A DNA stretch of 64,000 nucleotides from Bicyclus anynana (Eukaryota > Arthropoda > Insecta > Lepidoptera > Nymphalidae): contig NC_069086.1 in assembly GCF_947172395.1 (NCBI RefSeq), positions 1,644,501-1,708,500 of the forward strand. The letters run 5' to 3'. Below the pieces are notes generated by a model, which saw nothing but the letters and a program-made list of their open reading frames with translations, was not told the origin of the DNA and ran no database searches. The translations under genes and the position numbers were made by a program. Shown here piece by piece: positions 33,001-41,620 of this stretch (its first letter is position 1; the number at the start of each line of letters is the position of its first letter).

Positions 33001-36000
33001 CTCTTAATATCAAAAGTTATATTTTTCAGTTGTCAGAAAACTCTTTCATATTGTACATGAGCTTGTCAAGTCTTGCTGAAATTTTGATAATATTTTGGGT
33101 TTATCCCCTCAACCGATTTCTCGATGACATAACATTTCACTTTGGAGTTACACCGACTAGGCTACGAAAGTGGAGCTTTATCATACTTCCTCCATTTTAC
33201 ATGGTAATATTACAGTGGAATTCATAGACGTTACAGGGGCACCCCAGGGGATTATTCACTGAGTGTCAAATGCACAAACAAATAGAGGTTAAATACGAAT
33301 TCTGGGGGGAGCCTCTACAATGTATTGAATTCCATTGTTAATGACGTTGTATATTATTTGACGGCCGCGTGGCGCAGTGGGTAGTGACCCTGCTTTCTGC
33401 ATCCACGGCCGTGGGTTCGATTCCCACAACTGGAAAATATTTGTGTGATGAGCATGGGTGTTTTCCAGTGTCTGTGTGTATTTATACATTATTATATATA
33501 TAAGTATTTATATGTAGTATATAATTGTATATTAATATTATAATATTAACTATCTTAGCACCCATAACACAAGCTACTCTGTATGCTTACTTTGGGGCTA
33601 GATAGTGATGTGTATTGTGTAAGTATATTTATTATTATTTTATTATATTATACCGTTTATGTATTGTGTCTATACTAATAAAATTTAATATTTTATAGAG
33701 GTATTTTACCTATATCAAATAATGTGGTGTTGTAGGTGTAAATCTCTGGATCTACTAAAACCGATTTTAAAATTTATTTAAGATTTACCACTAATATATA
33801 TAATTCGAAGAAATATTTTTTTTCGATTTCCGTGATTTTCTTGGCCGGGCATCACGCTGAAACTATTGAATGAATTCAAAATAAACTTGGCACGGTTTAA
33901 GACCATAATACGGAAAAGGTTATATATATATATATATATAACCTTTTCCGTATTATATATATATATATCTGTATATAGTATAGGTTATATATATATATAT
34001 AGTATAATAAAATAAGAAAGGGAGTGAAATAGGGTTGAAAGTTTGTATGGTAACTCCTTCATTTTTAGAGTTACAGTTTTAAAAATTTGTTCATAAATTT
34101 TAAAAAAAAATACAAAATATAATTTAATTCAAAAATTATTGAAATTTAACCCCTCAAGTGGTGAAATAGGGCTTGAAAGTTTACATTGATTTCCACGCGG
34201 ACGAAGTCGCGGGCATCCGCTAGTTACATAAATAAAATTGTAGTAAAACACGTTACCATTTCGCAAATATTATGTTTTTCGAAACAATTAATGTGATGGG
34301 GGCGTTTTTCAACGGTTGGGCGACACCACGACGCCTGTACCTCATGTGACCCTTGTGACCCCGGACCCCAGGAGCCTTGATAATGACGTAAACGAGGCCC
34401 GCTGTGGACTTGTTTGTCTCGATAAGGACGTCCTCAGTGATCCTCTTTGTTTGCTTTCAATGGACTATATATATCCCACAATAGGTACTCTATTAATATG
34501 GCGTCATTAAGACTTATTGGAGCGTGATCACTACCTACACTAAAATATTAAATAAATACTTTTTAACAAAATAATTTAGCCGACTTCAAAATCACAAAAA
34601 TAAACTAAAAAGCGATAAATAACATCGTATGTGCTACCTTCTGGTCACTGTAAAGGCAGCGCCAAGCGGCGTTTTAATTATAGCCGTTTCTGAAATACCA
34701 CGGAAAAGAACTCTTTCAATCCTAAAACCTTATAATTTAATCTGCTTTAGTAAATGCATCACTGTTTTATCACCGCCTTCAAAGTGATCAGAAGGTAGCA
34801 AATACGATGTTAGTTTTCGCTTTATAGTTTATTTTTGTGATTTTAAAGTCGGTTCAATTTTTTTGTCAAAAAGATTTTATTTTTCTGTATTTTGTGTGTA
34901 GCACAGTGAACGATAGCGCCACAGTAAGGACAATTTTGTTATTTTCATTTTAACACAAAACTACTGAACCGATTTTCATAAAAATTAAATGGAACCAATC
35001 TGGAAGTATATCTTTCAAACAAAAAAAGAATTTTCGAAATTGAGTAAGGAATGACGATGTTTCGAGATACAATCATTGAAAAAAAAACATAGGAGTCGAA
35101 TTGAGATTTTTTGGTTAAAGAAAATGGTAAGGTGCAATGCGAATGTTTTTGTGTTTAAAAGTTTACGTTTTAACTTGTTTACAGATAAAAGTGTTTACAA
35201 TGCTGTACAAATTCTACAGATTCCATGACACGGACAACTTATACAACGTAATTAATGAATCCTTCTACGCACCGTCATGTATAATTACGATGTTGTGTTT
35301 TGGCGCTGCGTATGCCGTCTATGATAATGTTATTAGAAGGAAAAGGGTATATTTTATTTGTGTTCTAAGTATTTGGAGCGTAAATAATTTATTTTAACTA
35401 GTTTTTTAAGAGCAGTGGTCTGTAGAAACTTCTCGGATAGGATATGAAGATATGAATGAAGAGGACTGACCCATGGCTTCTGTTTTCTTTCTTCTTCTTT
35501 CTTCAAATACGCTCTCACATTCCAAGTGGTTTATTGATTAAACTTGATGATCATTAGCTGCAGTTTATTGTCACGGACACTTTGAGCACACCAAAAAACA
35601 GTATAGTTTTAAGCGTTCTTGAATTTACTTATGTTGAATGGTCACAGGACGCGGAAGTAATAGAAAGATTGATAGGTGCGGATAAGTAAGGAAGTGCGGG
35701 AAGGGAAGGTTACGTTTACGTTCCTTTATATGCGCGAGAATGATTTAATATACCATCTTCCTACATGTTATTTTATTTGATTATGTTTATTATAATAATT
35801 ATATAAGATGTATTATGTATATTAAATGTTAATTGTATAATTAAACGTACCAGTATTGAATCAGGCGGTATTTTGCGGAAGAACAGGGAATAAAATTTAT
35901 TTACATAGTTTGGCAATTGAACATTGTGGAATGTGGAGTCAATATCTACTGAGGATCCTTCAGTTTTGGAGTAAAACGTACCTTTGTAGAGGTATTTCTG

Positions 36001-37173
36001 TCAGATCTGAGTAACGTTGTTGCTTGTCGGTGTTTCGCGGAAAATCGCAAAATAATAATAAATTCCTGTTCTTTAGATATTTATTAGAGAATGCCCGTAA
36101 CTTCGTCTGAAAATAGATTTCTTTAATCCGGCCCTGTCGCAAAATCCATTTTTAAAGGACGTTAACTATAAAGTACCTCCCAGGCAAATTTTATGTTTGT
36201 AGGTCAAGCTGTTTTCGTGATGAGTGATGTTTCGCTTTTATATATTCAGATTATTATTGTAACCTGATGTTTTAAAAGTGCTTGTAAACTAAGCCTGCAA
36301 CAAAATAAGATGTTTTTAAGGAATTCAAAGTACTCGATTAGTATTCTATTTAAATTTTCAGAATTTTAGTCAACTATTCAAGCCTGTTCCAGAGTGGGGT
36401 CCTAAGAATTACAATTTGAGACAGTTGAGAAAAAAATTTGATAATCGTGATGTGAGTTCGATTCATTATCATTATAATTATCATCATCATTATACTCCTA
36501 ATCATCATCACCGTTCACTGCTGGACACACTTGCAAGGACTTCCAAACACCACGATCAACCAGCTCCCTGTAGCCCATATGATGTCCTCGGACCACCCAA
36601 ACACTGCGTTTTCCTGTACGGGGTCGCCATTCCAGCACCTTGGGACCCCAAAGTCAATCGGCTCTTCCTACAATGTGACCTGCTCATTTCTACAGCAGCA
36701 TTGCGACTCGATGCTTACCGTGGTGCTGGAATGGTGACCCCGCACTCTAAAACGTAGTGTTGGTCAATCCCACCAGGTAGACTGGTATGTGTTCCTACTA
36801 CCAGAAAAATACAAAAAAATATGTAACTCAAGATTTTTTTTAAAATTCACTAAAGGTGAAAAAGACACGAAAATGAGTTGAAATTTTACGTAAAATTAGT
36901 TGACTATTTATTATACATGAAACACGTGAAGTAGAATACATAGAAGGGGTAAAATAGGGGTTGAAAGTTTCACTCGGTCGAAGTCGCGGGCGTCCGCTAT
37001 TTAATAAAAAAATTTATTTACAGTATATTCTGTCTCAAGCACCCAGAGATCTTAGCAGATACCTAATTAACAAGTCAGAGCTCGAATCGTACAAGCTGGA
37101 TATTGTTTACGAGCCTTCAGAAATAAGGTCGTCTTTGCACGTCGACGATAAAGATGAGAAGGAAAAGAATTAA
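25511..37173 (+). CDS. Divergent SLC6-family (sodium:neurotransmitter symporter) gene, about 16 exons
   Basis: Exons with GT/AG borders and matching phases are 25511-25660, 26675-26802, 26954-27081, 27848-28193, 28438-28605, 29006-29129, 29454-29592, 31041-31176, 31477-31589, 32351-32485, 33030-33203, 35185-35346, 36362-36451 and 37024-37173 (TAA). One exon near 27419 (TM3) and one near 30227 (TM6) are expected but do not read cleanly. SLC6 hallmarks are 'SKIEML' before TM1, an 'MVPISYG' loop after TM1-2, a cysteine-bearing extracellular loop 2, 'PLYFDTIPYGPVLAVIFF' (TM8), 'WVYPLNRFLDDITFHFG' (end of TM10) and 'FKPVPEWGPKN' after TM12. Known members carry amino acids or monoamines into cells with Na+ across the plasma membrane. 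Here the TM1 glycine-rich and TM6 serine-glycine site motifs are absent, so transport is doubtful. Predicted length is about 720-750 residues, against about 600-650 usual, mostly from a long loop 2. Confidence 0.75.
25721..26055 (+). mobile_element. SINE-2, full length, with target-site duplication
   Basis: The head has an A box 'TGGCGCAGTGG' and a B box 'GGTTCGATCCC'. The body runs to 'AGGGCTAACTTGTAAAGAA' plus an A-rich tail. AGACTGTGCC occurs at 25703-25712 and again at 26056-26065, which suggests a 10-bp target-site duplication. It lies in intron 1 of the SLC6-like gene. Confidence 0.88.
27419..27590 (+). pseudogene. Candidate TM3 exon of the SLC6-like gene, frame broken
   Basis: After TTATTTTCAG, a phase-1 entry reads 'GVGINNQ', matching the conserved Gly-Val-Gly loop before TM3, and then hits TAA. 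In the next frame a hydrophobic stretch 'VIFLCCFGLIVQLHIMNLGF' follows, then 'KSFECP', a TGA where the family has Trp (Leu-Pro-Trp), and a Cys at the expected distance. This looks like a decayed TM3 exon or an assembly error. Confidence 0.4.
27848..28605 (+). CDS. SLC6-like gene exons 5-6: long extracellular loop 2
   Basis: Exon 5 begins after CTGCTTTTTAG (27848; a poorer acceptor at 27833 is in the same frame) and ends at 28193. It encodes about 115 residues rich in Ser, Thr, Pro and Asp with no membrane segment. Exon 6 (28438-28605) carries 'SYTCVELEEFTELFVNNTIL' and 'GELFTLSHLHYF', the end of loop 2 before TM4, with N-glycosylation sequons (NIS, NNT). The phase-2 join reads through as 'KLVRCANRK'. 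Confidence 0.7.
28618..28985 (+). mobile_element. SINE-4 copy
   Basis: 'CCGTTGGTCCAATGGTTAGC' (A box) and 'GATTTGAGTCCTGGGG' (B-box-like) are followed by 'TCCATGTCCCCTCTCCTATAA' and 'GGCTGATAATGATGG'. It sits in the intron 12 bp downstream of the exon 6 donor. Confidence 0.7.
29006..29592 (+). CDS. SLC6-like gene exons 7-8: TM4 and TM5
   Basis: Exon 7 (29006-29129) continues 'DWILMPCTDSLRQSCLMLFI' and gives TM4, ending phase 0. Exon 8 (29454-29592) gives TM5 'LYTQLVLIVLLSLIFCHLVV', then a charged loop 'SAREVEEQRKNFDG', phase 1. Both have AG/GT borders. A SINE-4 head-to-head pair lies in the intron between them. Confidence 0.7.
29242..29425. mobile_element. Two SINE-4 heads, head to head in opposite directions
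   Basis: Plus-strand 'CGTTAATCCAATGATTAGCG' (29248) and minus-strand 'CTTAGTCCAGTGGTTAGCG' (read from 29415) face each other with T-rich DNA between. It lies in intron 7, ending about 28 bp before the exon 8 acceptor. Confidence 0.6.
29722..30030 (+). mobile_element. SINE-2, full length
   Basis: 'ACCTCCGTGGCGCAGTGATA' through 'GGTTCGATCCC' to 'CTAACTTGTGAAGAATTAAA'. Intronic in the SLC6-like gene. Confidence 0.85.
30038..30150 (-). mobile_element. SINE-1, internally deleted
   Basis: Only the tail-proximal 'CTCTCATTCTGAGAAGATA'-like part and the tRNA-like head remain. The central 170 bp are missing. Confidence 0.6.
30227..30327 (+). other. Possible TM6 exon of the SLC6-like gene, phase unresolved
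   Basis: After a TTATTTTCAG acceptor the phase-0 frame reads 'TGDFDMLAESMTAPPVAHIL' and stays open to a GTTTTA donor. The preceding exon ends in phase 1 while the following exon needs phase 0, so the join fails by one base. Relative to the family the serine/glycine pair of TM6 is not seen. Confidence 0.35.
30355..30700 (+). repeat. Dispersed repeats with 'CGCCCGCGACTTCGTCCGC'
   Basis: One copy starts at 30366 and a second head, 'ACGCCCGCGACTTCCTACC', at about 30518. They are followed by AT-rich sequence in the intron before exon 10. Confidence 0.6.
31041..31589 (+). CDS. SLC6-like gene exons 10-11: TM7, loop 4 and TM8
   Basis: Exon 10 (31041-31176) encodes 'LNSAVIVVSNGVYYIFKGL' (TM7) and a loop with a sequon. 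Exon 11 (31477-31589) encodes 'GSKFYFWPLYFDTIPYGP' and TM8 'VLAVIFFTLSAIEEYCMF', donor GTAAGT. The aromatic-tyrosine-proline spacing before TM8 is typical of SLC6 loop 4. A SINE-1 begins about 25 bp after this donor. Confidence 0.75.
31615..31915 (-). mobile_element. SINE-1 copy
   Basis: Complete family structure on the minus strand: ATGATGATGA tail at the left, B box and 'CTGCTTCCGATTCCGG' head at the right. It begins about 25 bp after the exon 11 donor. Confidence 0.85.
32351..35346 (+). CDS. SLC6-like gene exons 12-14: TM9 to TM12
   Basis: Exon 12 (32351-32485, 45 codons) holds the end of TM8 and TM9 'SILVILAVTENILVLTYEIS'. Exon 13 (33030-33203, 58 codons) holds TM10 and the strongest family signature, 'WVYPLNRFLDDITFHFG', then the start of TM11. 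Exon 14 (35185-35346, 54 codons) holds the rest of TM11, a loop and TM12 'CIITMLCFGAAYAVYDNV'. All are phase 0 with good acceptors (TATTTTCAG, ATTTTTCAG, TTGTTTACAG). Confidence 0.8.
32603..32885 (-). mobile_element. SINE-1 copy
   Basis: Same family, minus strand. It lacks about 20 bp in the body after 'CGAGAATTATCTTAATTC'. It lies in the intron after exon 12. Confidence 0.82.
33213..33345. mobile_element. Foldback MITE, truncated copy
   Basis: 'CAGTGGAATTCATAGACG' at the left and 'ATTGAATTCCATTG' at the right, with internal 'TTCACTGAGTGTC'. A fuller relative lies at 52089-52232. It starts about 10 bp downstream of the exon 13 splice donor. Confidence 0.6.
33361..33650 (+). mobile_element. 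SINE-3, single copy
   Basis: A tRNA-like head has an A box 'TGGCGCAGTGG' and a B box 'GGTTCGATTCC'. A body of 'GATGAGCATGGGTGTTTTCC' and 'GCTACTCTGTATGCTTACTT' follows, ending in TTATTATTATT. It is unrelated to SINE-1 or SINE-2 outside the head. Confidence 0.75.
33905..33956. repeat. Perfect 52-bp palindrome with (TA)n core
   Basis: The arms of 26 bp meet with no spacer. The outer, non-simple part 'ATAATACGGAAAAGGTT' (33905-33921) pairs with its complement at 33940-33956, and the centre is ten TA units. A (TA)n tract continues to the right (33955-34002). Confidence 0.95.
33986..34225 (-). repeat. Dispersed repeat with 'GCGGACGAAGTCGCGGGC'
   Basis: 'GGGTTGAAAGTTTGTATGG' occurs, and a near copy 'GGGCTTGAAAGTTTACATTG' precedes 'CCACGCGGACGAAGTCGCGG'. 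A second copy is at 36935-37010. Confidence 0.6.
34316..34510 (+). other. GC-richer patch with a short open frame of unknown nature
   Basis: A 64-codon frame from a TTG to TAA in the intron between exons 13 and 14 ('RSLDNDVNEARCGLVCLDKD'). SLC6 homology is contiguous across this intron, so it is not an exon of that gene. It may be a transposon remnant. I recognise no family. Confidence 0.25.
34553..34879. mobile_element. MITE with about 95-bp terminal inverted repeats
   Basis: The left arm contains 'CTTCAAAATCACAAAAATAA' and 'ATCGTATGTGCTACCTTCTG'. The right arm contains their near-exact complements (about 34775-34870). The centre has 'GGCAGCGCCAAGCGGCG'. Non-coding and intronic. Confidence 0.8.
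36085..36250 (+). repeat. Dispersed repeat, 'TTTAATCCGGCCCTGTCGC' type
   Basis: Matches the block repeated at 17990, 18135 and 47870. It lies in the intron before exon 15. Confidence 0.6.
36362..37173 (+). CDS. SLC6-like gene exons 15-16: cytosolic C-terminus
   Basis: Exon 15 (36362-36451) encodes 'NFSQLFKPVPEWGPKNYNLR', the conserved Lys-Pro...Trp-Gly-Pro segment that follows TM12 in SLC6 proteins. Exon 16 (37024-37173) encodes a charged tail ending 'VDDKDEKEKN' and TAA. AATAAA follows at 37276. Confidence 0.8.
36486..36785. mobile_element. Two RTE 3' fragments facing each other
   Basis: A minus-strand RTE end (about 36486-36700, TCATCATCATCA tail) is followed by a plus-strand piece (about 36715-36785, 'GTGGTGCTGGAATGGTGACC'). 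They could form a hairpin in the intron-15 transcript. The left one starts about 35 bp after the exon 15 donor. Confidence 0.65.
36935..37010 (-). repeat. Dispersed repeat fragment next to the exon 16 acceptor
   Basis: 'GGTCGAAGTCGCGGGCGTCC' ends about 13-20 bp before the acceptor TTATTTACAG (37023). The acceptor tract may have been rebuilt at the edge of the insertion. Confidence 0.5.
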
Positions 37174-37275
37174 CAGTAAATAATGTTATAATTTTACATT
37201 TTATATAACATTTAAAGGCTATTGTAATATGATATTAAAATTTAATTATTAAAAATAAGTCTTTTTATTTAAAGT

Positions 37276-37281
37276 AATAAA
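37276..37281 (+). other. Poly(A) signal AATAAA for the SLC6-like gene
   Basis: It lies 103 bases after the TAA of exon 16, a plausible distance for a short 3' untranslated region. Confidence 0.5.
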
Positions 37282-37307
37282 AAATTTAAAATTTGATTTA
37301 AACCATT

Positions 37308-37550
37308 TTTTTTATTCTTTACAAGTTACCCCTTGACTACAAGTACAATCTCATCGGATGGTACTCGTAAGTGATGATGCAATCTATTAAGGATGCGGCT
37401 AACTTGTTAGGAAGTAGGATGAAAATCCACAACCTTTTCGGTTTCTACACGACATCGTACCGGAAAGCTAAATTGCTTGGCGGTATGTCTTTGACGGTAA
37501 GGTGGTAACTACCCACCGTTGAAGCCTCTCTCCCACCCTGACCCGTTTAT
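37308..37550 (-). mobile_element. SINE-2, 5'-truncated
   Basis: The minus strand matches from 'TACCGTCAAAGACATACCGC' to 'CTTGTAAAGAATAAAAAAA'. It sits directly downstream of the SLC6-like gene. Confidence 0.75.
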
Positions 37551-37839
37551 TTACATCATTCATTACCTGACCAAGATTATTTATTATTATATACATATTA
37601 ACATTCTTCTAGAATCACTGTATCTATTTTTAACCGCAGTATAATTCGTTGCATATTTTACTAGCTAGTTACTAACCATACCCCTACCCTACTACTACTA
37701 CTTAAAAAAAACTATCCGTAAATACCATTTTCTTTATAGGAATATTCTAAAAAATCAATTAGCCAAATCGGCTTAGCCGTTCTCGAGATTTGCGCTTAGC
37801 TACACATTTCACAAATTCGTTTTTATATCTATACTATAC

Positions 37840-38035
37840 TAATATTAGAAAGCTGAAGAGTTTGTTTCTTTGTTTGATTGAACGCGCTAATCTCAGAAAC
37901 TACTGGTCCAATTTGAAAAATTCTTTCAGTGTTAGATAGCCCATTTATCGAGGAAGGCTATAGGCTGTATATTATCCCCGTATTCTTACGGGAACGGGAA
38001 CCACGCGAGTGAAACCGCGCGGCGTCAGCTAGTTA
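37840..38035 (-). repeat. Dispersed repeat, 'GAAACCGCGCGGCGTCAGCT' end
   Basis: It reads 'ACTAATATTAGAAAGCTGAA', then 'AACGCGCTAATCTCAG' and 'CGAGGAAGGCTATAGGC', ending 'GGCGTCAGCTAGTTA'. It is a reversed copy of the family at 1485 and 17755. Confidence 0.7.
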
Positions 38036-38039
38036 GAGA

Positions 38040-39010
38040 TAAAATCTAAGTGTTAATAGTACTTAGTTTATAAAGTTAGATACCATAGTATAAAGTTATC
38101 ATATTTTATTTCTTATTATATCATTAAATATTATTTTCTCATTCTGCTTTCTGAACTCTTCGGTGGTGGAGTGAGGACCAACAAACTTGATTTTTTTAAA
38201 AAAGCTTATTAATTTAATTAATGAAATAAAAATTACAAAATAGTTGATAAAATTGAAAAAAAAAAAACAACGCCCGTACGTCAGTTTTTAACATACTGTC
38301 GGATACGAGTATTTATCTTTCTGCAGTTAAGCACATAATATATGACGGTAAAGTATGAAAAAACATATTAAAAGGCTAAACGGGATTAAAGACCATCAAT
38401 TTGGTGGAAAATAAACGTACAAAAGTTTACCTTTTAAAGTGCTGTTCATTACGGAAACCATTAAGTTGTCTCATTTAACGACAAAAAAAGAAGCTAAATG
38501 GGCAGTTTAGATTCGCAGTAATCCGCTCTTAACTTCACAGATTATCATCTCAATGGCTGCGGAGTAAAATTTTGGAAAATTCCCTCTGTATCTATTAAGG
38601 TGCTAATATAAATAATATGATTATTGTTTTTTATGTCTGGGCCACAGAACTGGTCGCGTTTGAGATTTCTACTCGCTTTAAGCGTAATTTTGCGCGTCTT
38701 AAATTAACCAACAATAATATTTTTTATTATTATAATTCACGATAATCCTTTTAAATTTGGAATGCAATTTTTGATTGTCTTAATCCGTGGTGGGATTGAT
38801 TCTAACTTTTAACTACTAGTAATGTTTTCAAAAAAATTAAAATAATATACCTACCAATGAACCGTACCCTAGCCTATTTATTAAATGTAGAATCCTAAAC
38901 GTAGTGGTGGTAGACCTTTTGTGAGACTGCCGACTGCACTAGAAAGCATCATCAAGTTGGTACCTGATACCAGCTTAAAATTTAATACATATAAACTTCA
39001 TCTATATAAA
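38040..39010. other. Intergenic, nothing recognised
   Basis: AT-rich. No exon, repeat family or structure could be assigned. Confidence 0.4.
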
Positions 39011-39014
39011 TTTT

Positions 39015-39240
39015 ACTAGCGCCCGCGACTTCTTCCGCGTTCGTCGTCCTTCGCCCTGTTTTTCACAAATCTCGCGGGAATCGTGGATTTTTCCGGAATG
39101 AAAAGTAGCCTATGTGTTAATCCAGAGTAAAATCTATTTTTATTTAAAATTTCAGCTAAATCGCTTCACTAGCCGCAACGTAAAGGAGGAAAAAACATAG
39201 ACACTTACACACAAACTTTCGCCTTTATAATATTATTGTG
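39015..39240 (+). repeat. Dispersed repeat, 'CGCGACTTCTTCCGCG' type
   Basis: Complete copy from 'TACTAGCGCCCGCGACTT' to 'TCGCCTTTATAATATTATTG'. Confidence 0.75.
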
Positions 39241-39461
39241 ATGTGATTAGTGTGATGATAGGCAATGGACTGAGACAGAGCTTGCGTCTGCTTTGCATGC
39301 TCCTACCTTATGTACCTACAGTAGTCAATAGCTTTTGCACTTAGTAGATTTGGAAGTTAACAGATTTCAATTAATGCCTTTTTTCCATCCAAGTATAAAG
39401 AAATCATATTCCAAACTACATAATTACAGTACTTACCTTTGGTAGAAAAATGGGCACACTT

Positions 39462-39775
39462 TCGTCGTAATCAACCCATATCACTCACTGCTGAGCTCGA
39501 GTTTCCTCTCAGAATGAGAGGGTTAAGGCCAATAGACCACCACGCTGGTCCAATGCGGATTAGCAGACTTCACACACACTTAGAATTAAGAAAACTCTCT
39601 GGTATGCAGGTTTCCTTATATGTTTTCCTTCACCGTTTGAGACATGTGATATGTATTTAATTTCTTAAAATGAACACAACTGAAAAGTTGGAGGTGCATG
39701 CCCCGGACCGGATTAGAGCCCACACCCTTCGGAATCGGAGGCAGAGGTCATATCCACTGGTCTATCACGGTAGGT
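39462..39775 (-). mobile_element. SINE-1 copy
   Basis: Full family structure on the minus strand. The B box is mutated (GGCTCTAATCC). Confidence 0.82.
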
Positions 39776-40153
39776 ATACTTTCAACCTTCATAAAATAGT
39801 ATGTCTGCTGCAAGTTTCCATTCTAAAAATAAGCTAACAAGATATTATAACATATTCTTACAACAATAATAAAGCTTCTATAATACTCCATTATATTATA
39901 ATAATGTCGTGTGACGGCGAAGAATGTGTCCCTTAATAAGTTGACTGTCGTAAGCAATATCGGCCCTTTATTGAATTATTCTCTTTACCGTATTATCTTG
40001 ACAAAATATACTTAATACTTTAAGTCTACATTTTCTTGATATATTTTTTCATTCGATTCGTTACACACAATAGTAGAAATCAATTATATCAAAATTCGCT
40101 CAAATTCCCTATCGTATTCGGCTCTAAACCATAAGGCTCCCATAAGGCTTAGC

Positions 40154-40197
40154 TTTCTATTTAAATAATATAATGAATTATATTATTTAAATAGAAA
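40154..40197. repeat. Perfect inverted repeat, 21-bp arms, 2-bp spacer
   Basis: 'TTTCTATTTAAATAATATA' begins the left arm (40154-40174). The right arm 40177-40197 is its exact complement, with GA between. It abuts the first recognisable codons of the RTE-like fragment (about 40205). Confidence 0.95.
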
Positions 40198-40204
40198 TAC
40201 TTAT

Positions 40205-41546
40205 TGTATTTATACCACTACATAAGAAAGGATCCAAGAACAAATGCTCCAATTACAGAACAATTGCGTTGATATCACATGTTAGCAAAATCATGTTACA
40301 CATATTAAACCAACGTCTGAGGAATTTCCTGGATAGACAAATTCCTGAAGAACAAGCTGGGTTTGTGAAAGGGAAAGGAACTAGGGAGCAGATCCTTAAT
40401 GTGAGACAAATTATTGAAAAGAGTCGTGAGTTCACCAATCCTGTGTTGCTGTGTTTTATAGACTACAGTAAGGCTTTTGACTGTGTTCACTGGGAGAAAC
40501 TATGGTCAGTCCTTTTAGAAATGGGCGTACCAAAACACTTGGTAACCATAATTGCCAATCTATATACCCATAACCGGTCCTACGTGAGGCTTGATGGTAA
40601 ATTATCTAATATGTTTAAGACAAGGAAAGGTGTTCGTCAAGGATGTATTTTATCACCAATGCTCTTTAACATTTATGGGGAATACATCATGCGGAAAGTC
40701 ATGGAGAACTGGGATAAAGGATTTCAGATTGGAGGTCAGCGTGTGGCAAATTTACGGTATGCTGATGACACTGTACTTGTAACAACATCTGGCGAGGATA
40801 TGAAGGAGCTGTTTCAAAAGCTTGAATTAGAGAGCGCGGAATTAGGCCTTTCGGTTAACCGTAGCAAAACTAAAATCATGGTAATAGATCGCTCCAACAA
40901 ACTCTCTAACACCAACTGCAATATTCCGGGAATCGAGACTGTGGTGAATTATATATACCTGGGTTCTTTGATCTGTAATGATGGCACTTGTGTGTCCGAA
41001 ATTAAGCGAAGAATAGCAATAGCTAGGGATGCGATGACGAAATTAGCAAACATCTGGAAGAATCGAAGCATCACAAACAGAACCAAAACACGCCTGGTTC
41101 AGGCACTTATTTTTCCGATTTTCCTGTATGGTGTGGAGACGTGGACTATTCACGCCAGAGAAAGACAAAGAATTGATGCGTTCGAGATGTGGTGTTGGAG
41201 GCGAATGTTACGTGTACCGTGGACTGCCAAACGCACAAATGTATCAATTCTTTCACAGCTTCAAATTAAAACACGTCTCTCAACCATCTGTCTACAGCGC
41301 ATCCTCAGTTATTTTGGACATATCACACGCCGTGGGAACGAAAACTTGGAAAAAATTATTGTGGTGGGAAATGTGGAAGGCAAACGGCCACGAGGTAGAT
41401 CTCCAACCCGATGGTCCGATCTTCTAAAGGAAGCAGGAGCCCGAACCTTTTACAGTGCCGTCCAAATGGCCAGCGACCGTACTCGATGGAGGAGCATTGT
41501 AAAGCAAACGATGACTCGCCAAGGTGGTCACGATCCTCAGTCATGA
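40205..41546 (+). CDS. Reverse transcriptase fragment (RTE-like), 3' two thirds, open
   Basis: Homology begins about 40205, with no ATG (the annotated TTG at 40269 is internal), and stays open to TGA 41544-41546, about 446 codons. Motifs are 'NYRTIALISHVSKIML', 'LCFIDYSKAFDCVHW' (catalytic Asp), 'KGVRQGCILSPMLFNIY', 'LRYADDTVLV' (catalytic Asp pair), 'NYIYLGSLI' and a C-terminal domain with 'EMWCWRRMLRVPW', 'RPRGRSPTRWSDLL' and a final 'GGHDPQS'. It has no frameshift or stop, so the insertion is probably recent. It cannot act alone without its endonuclease. A decayed relative lies at 57550-57903. Confidence 0.88.
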
Positions 41547-41570
41547 GGGACCGACTAGAGAGAGAGAGAA
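40205..41570 (+). mobile_element. 5'-truncated RTE-like LINE
   Basis: Starts inside the reverse transcriptase ('PLHKKGSKNKCSNYRTIA') and ends shortly after the stop with GAGAGAGAGA and AATAAA-like text. The endonuclease and the N-terminal part are missing, as is usual for LINE copies truncated during insertion. Its 3' end lies about 50 bp from the stop of the cysteine-rich gene on the opposite strand. Confidence 0.85.
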
Positions 41571-41620
41571 TATAATGAATAAAACATAATATTAATATTC
41601 ATTTTAATTGTCCCATCAGC

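Noticed and set aside
34316..34510. Extra exon of the SLC6-like gene
   Set aside because: Family homology is contiguous between exons 13 and 14, and this frame has no matching splice sites.
40269..40310. TTG 40269 as the true start of the RTE-like frame
   Set aside because: Reverse-transcriptase homology continues upstream to about 40205, so the frame is 5'-truncated and has no natural start here.
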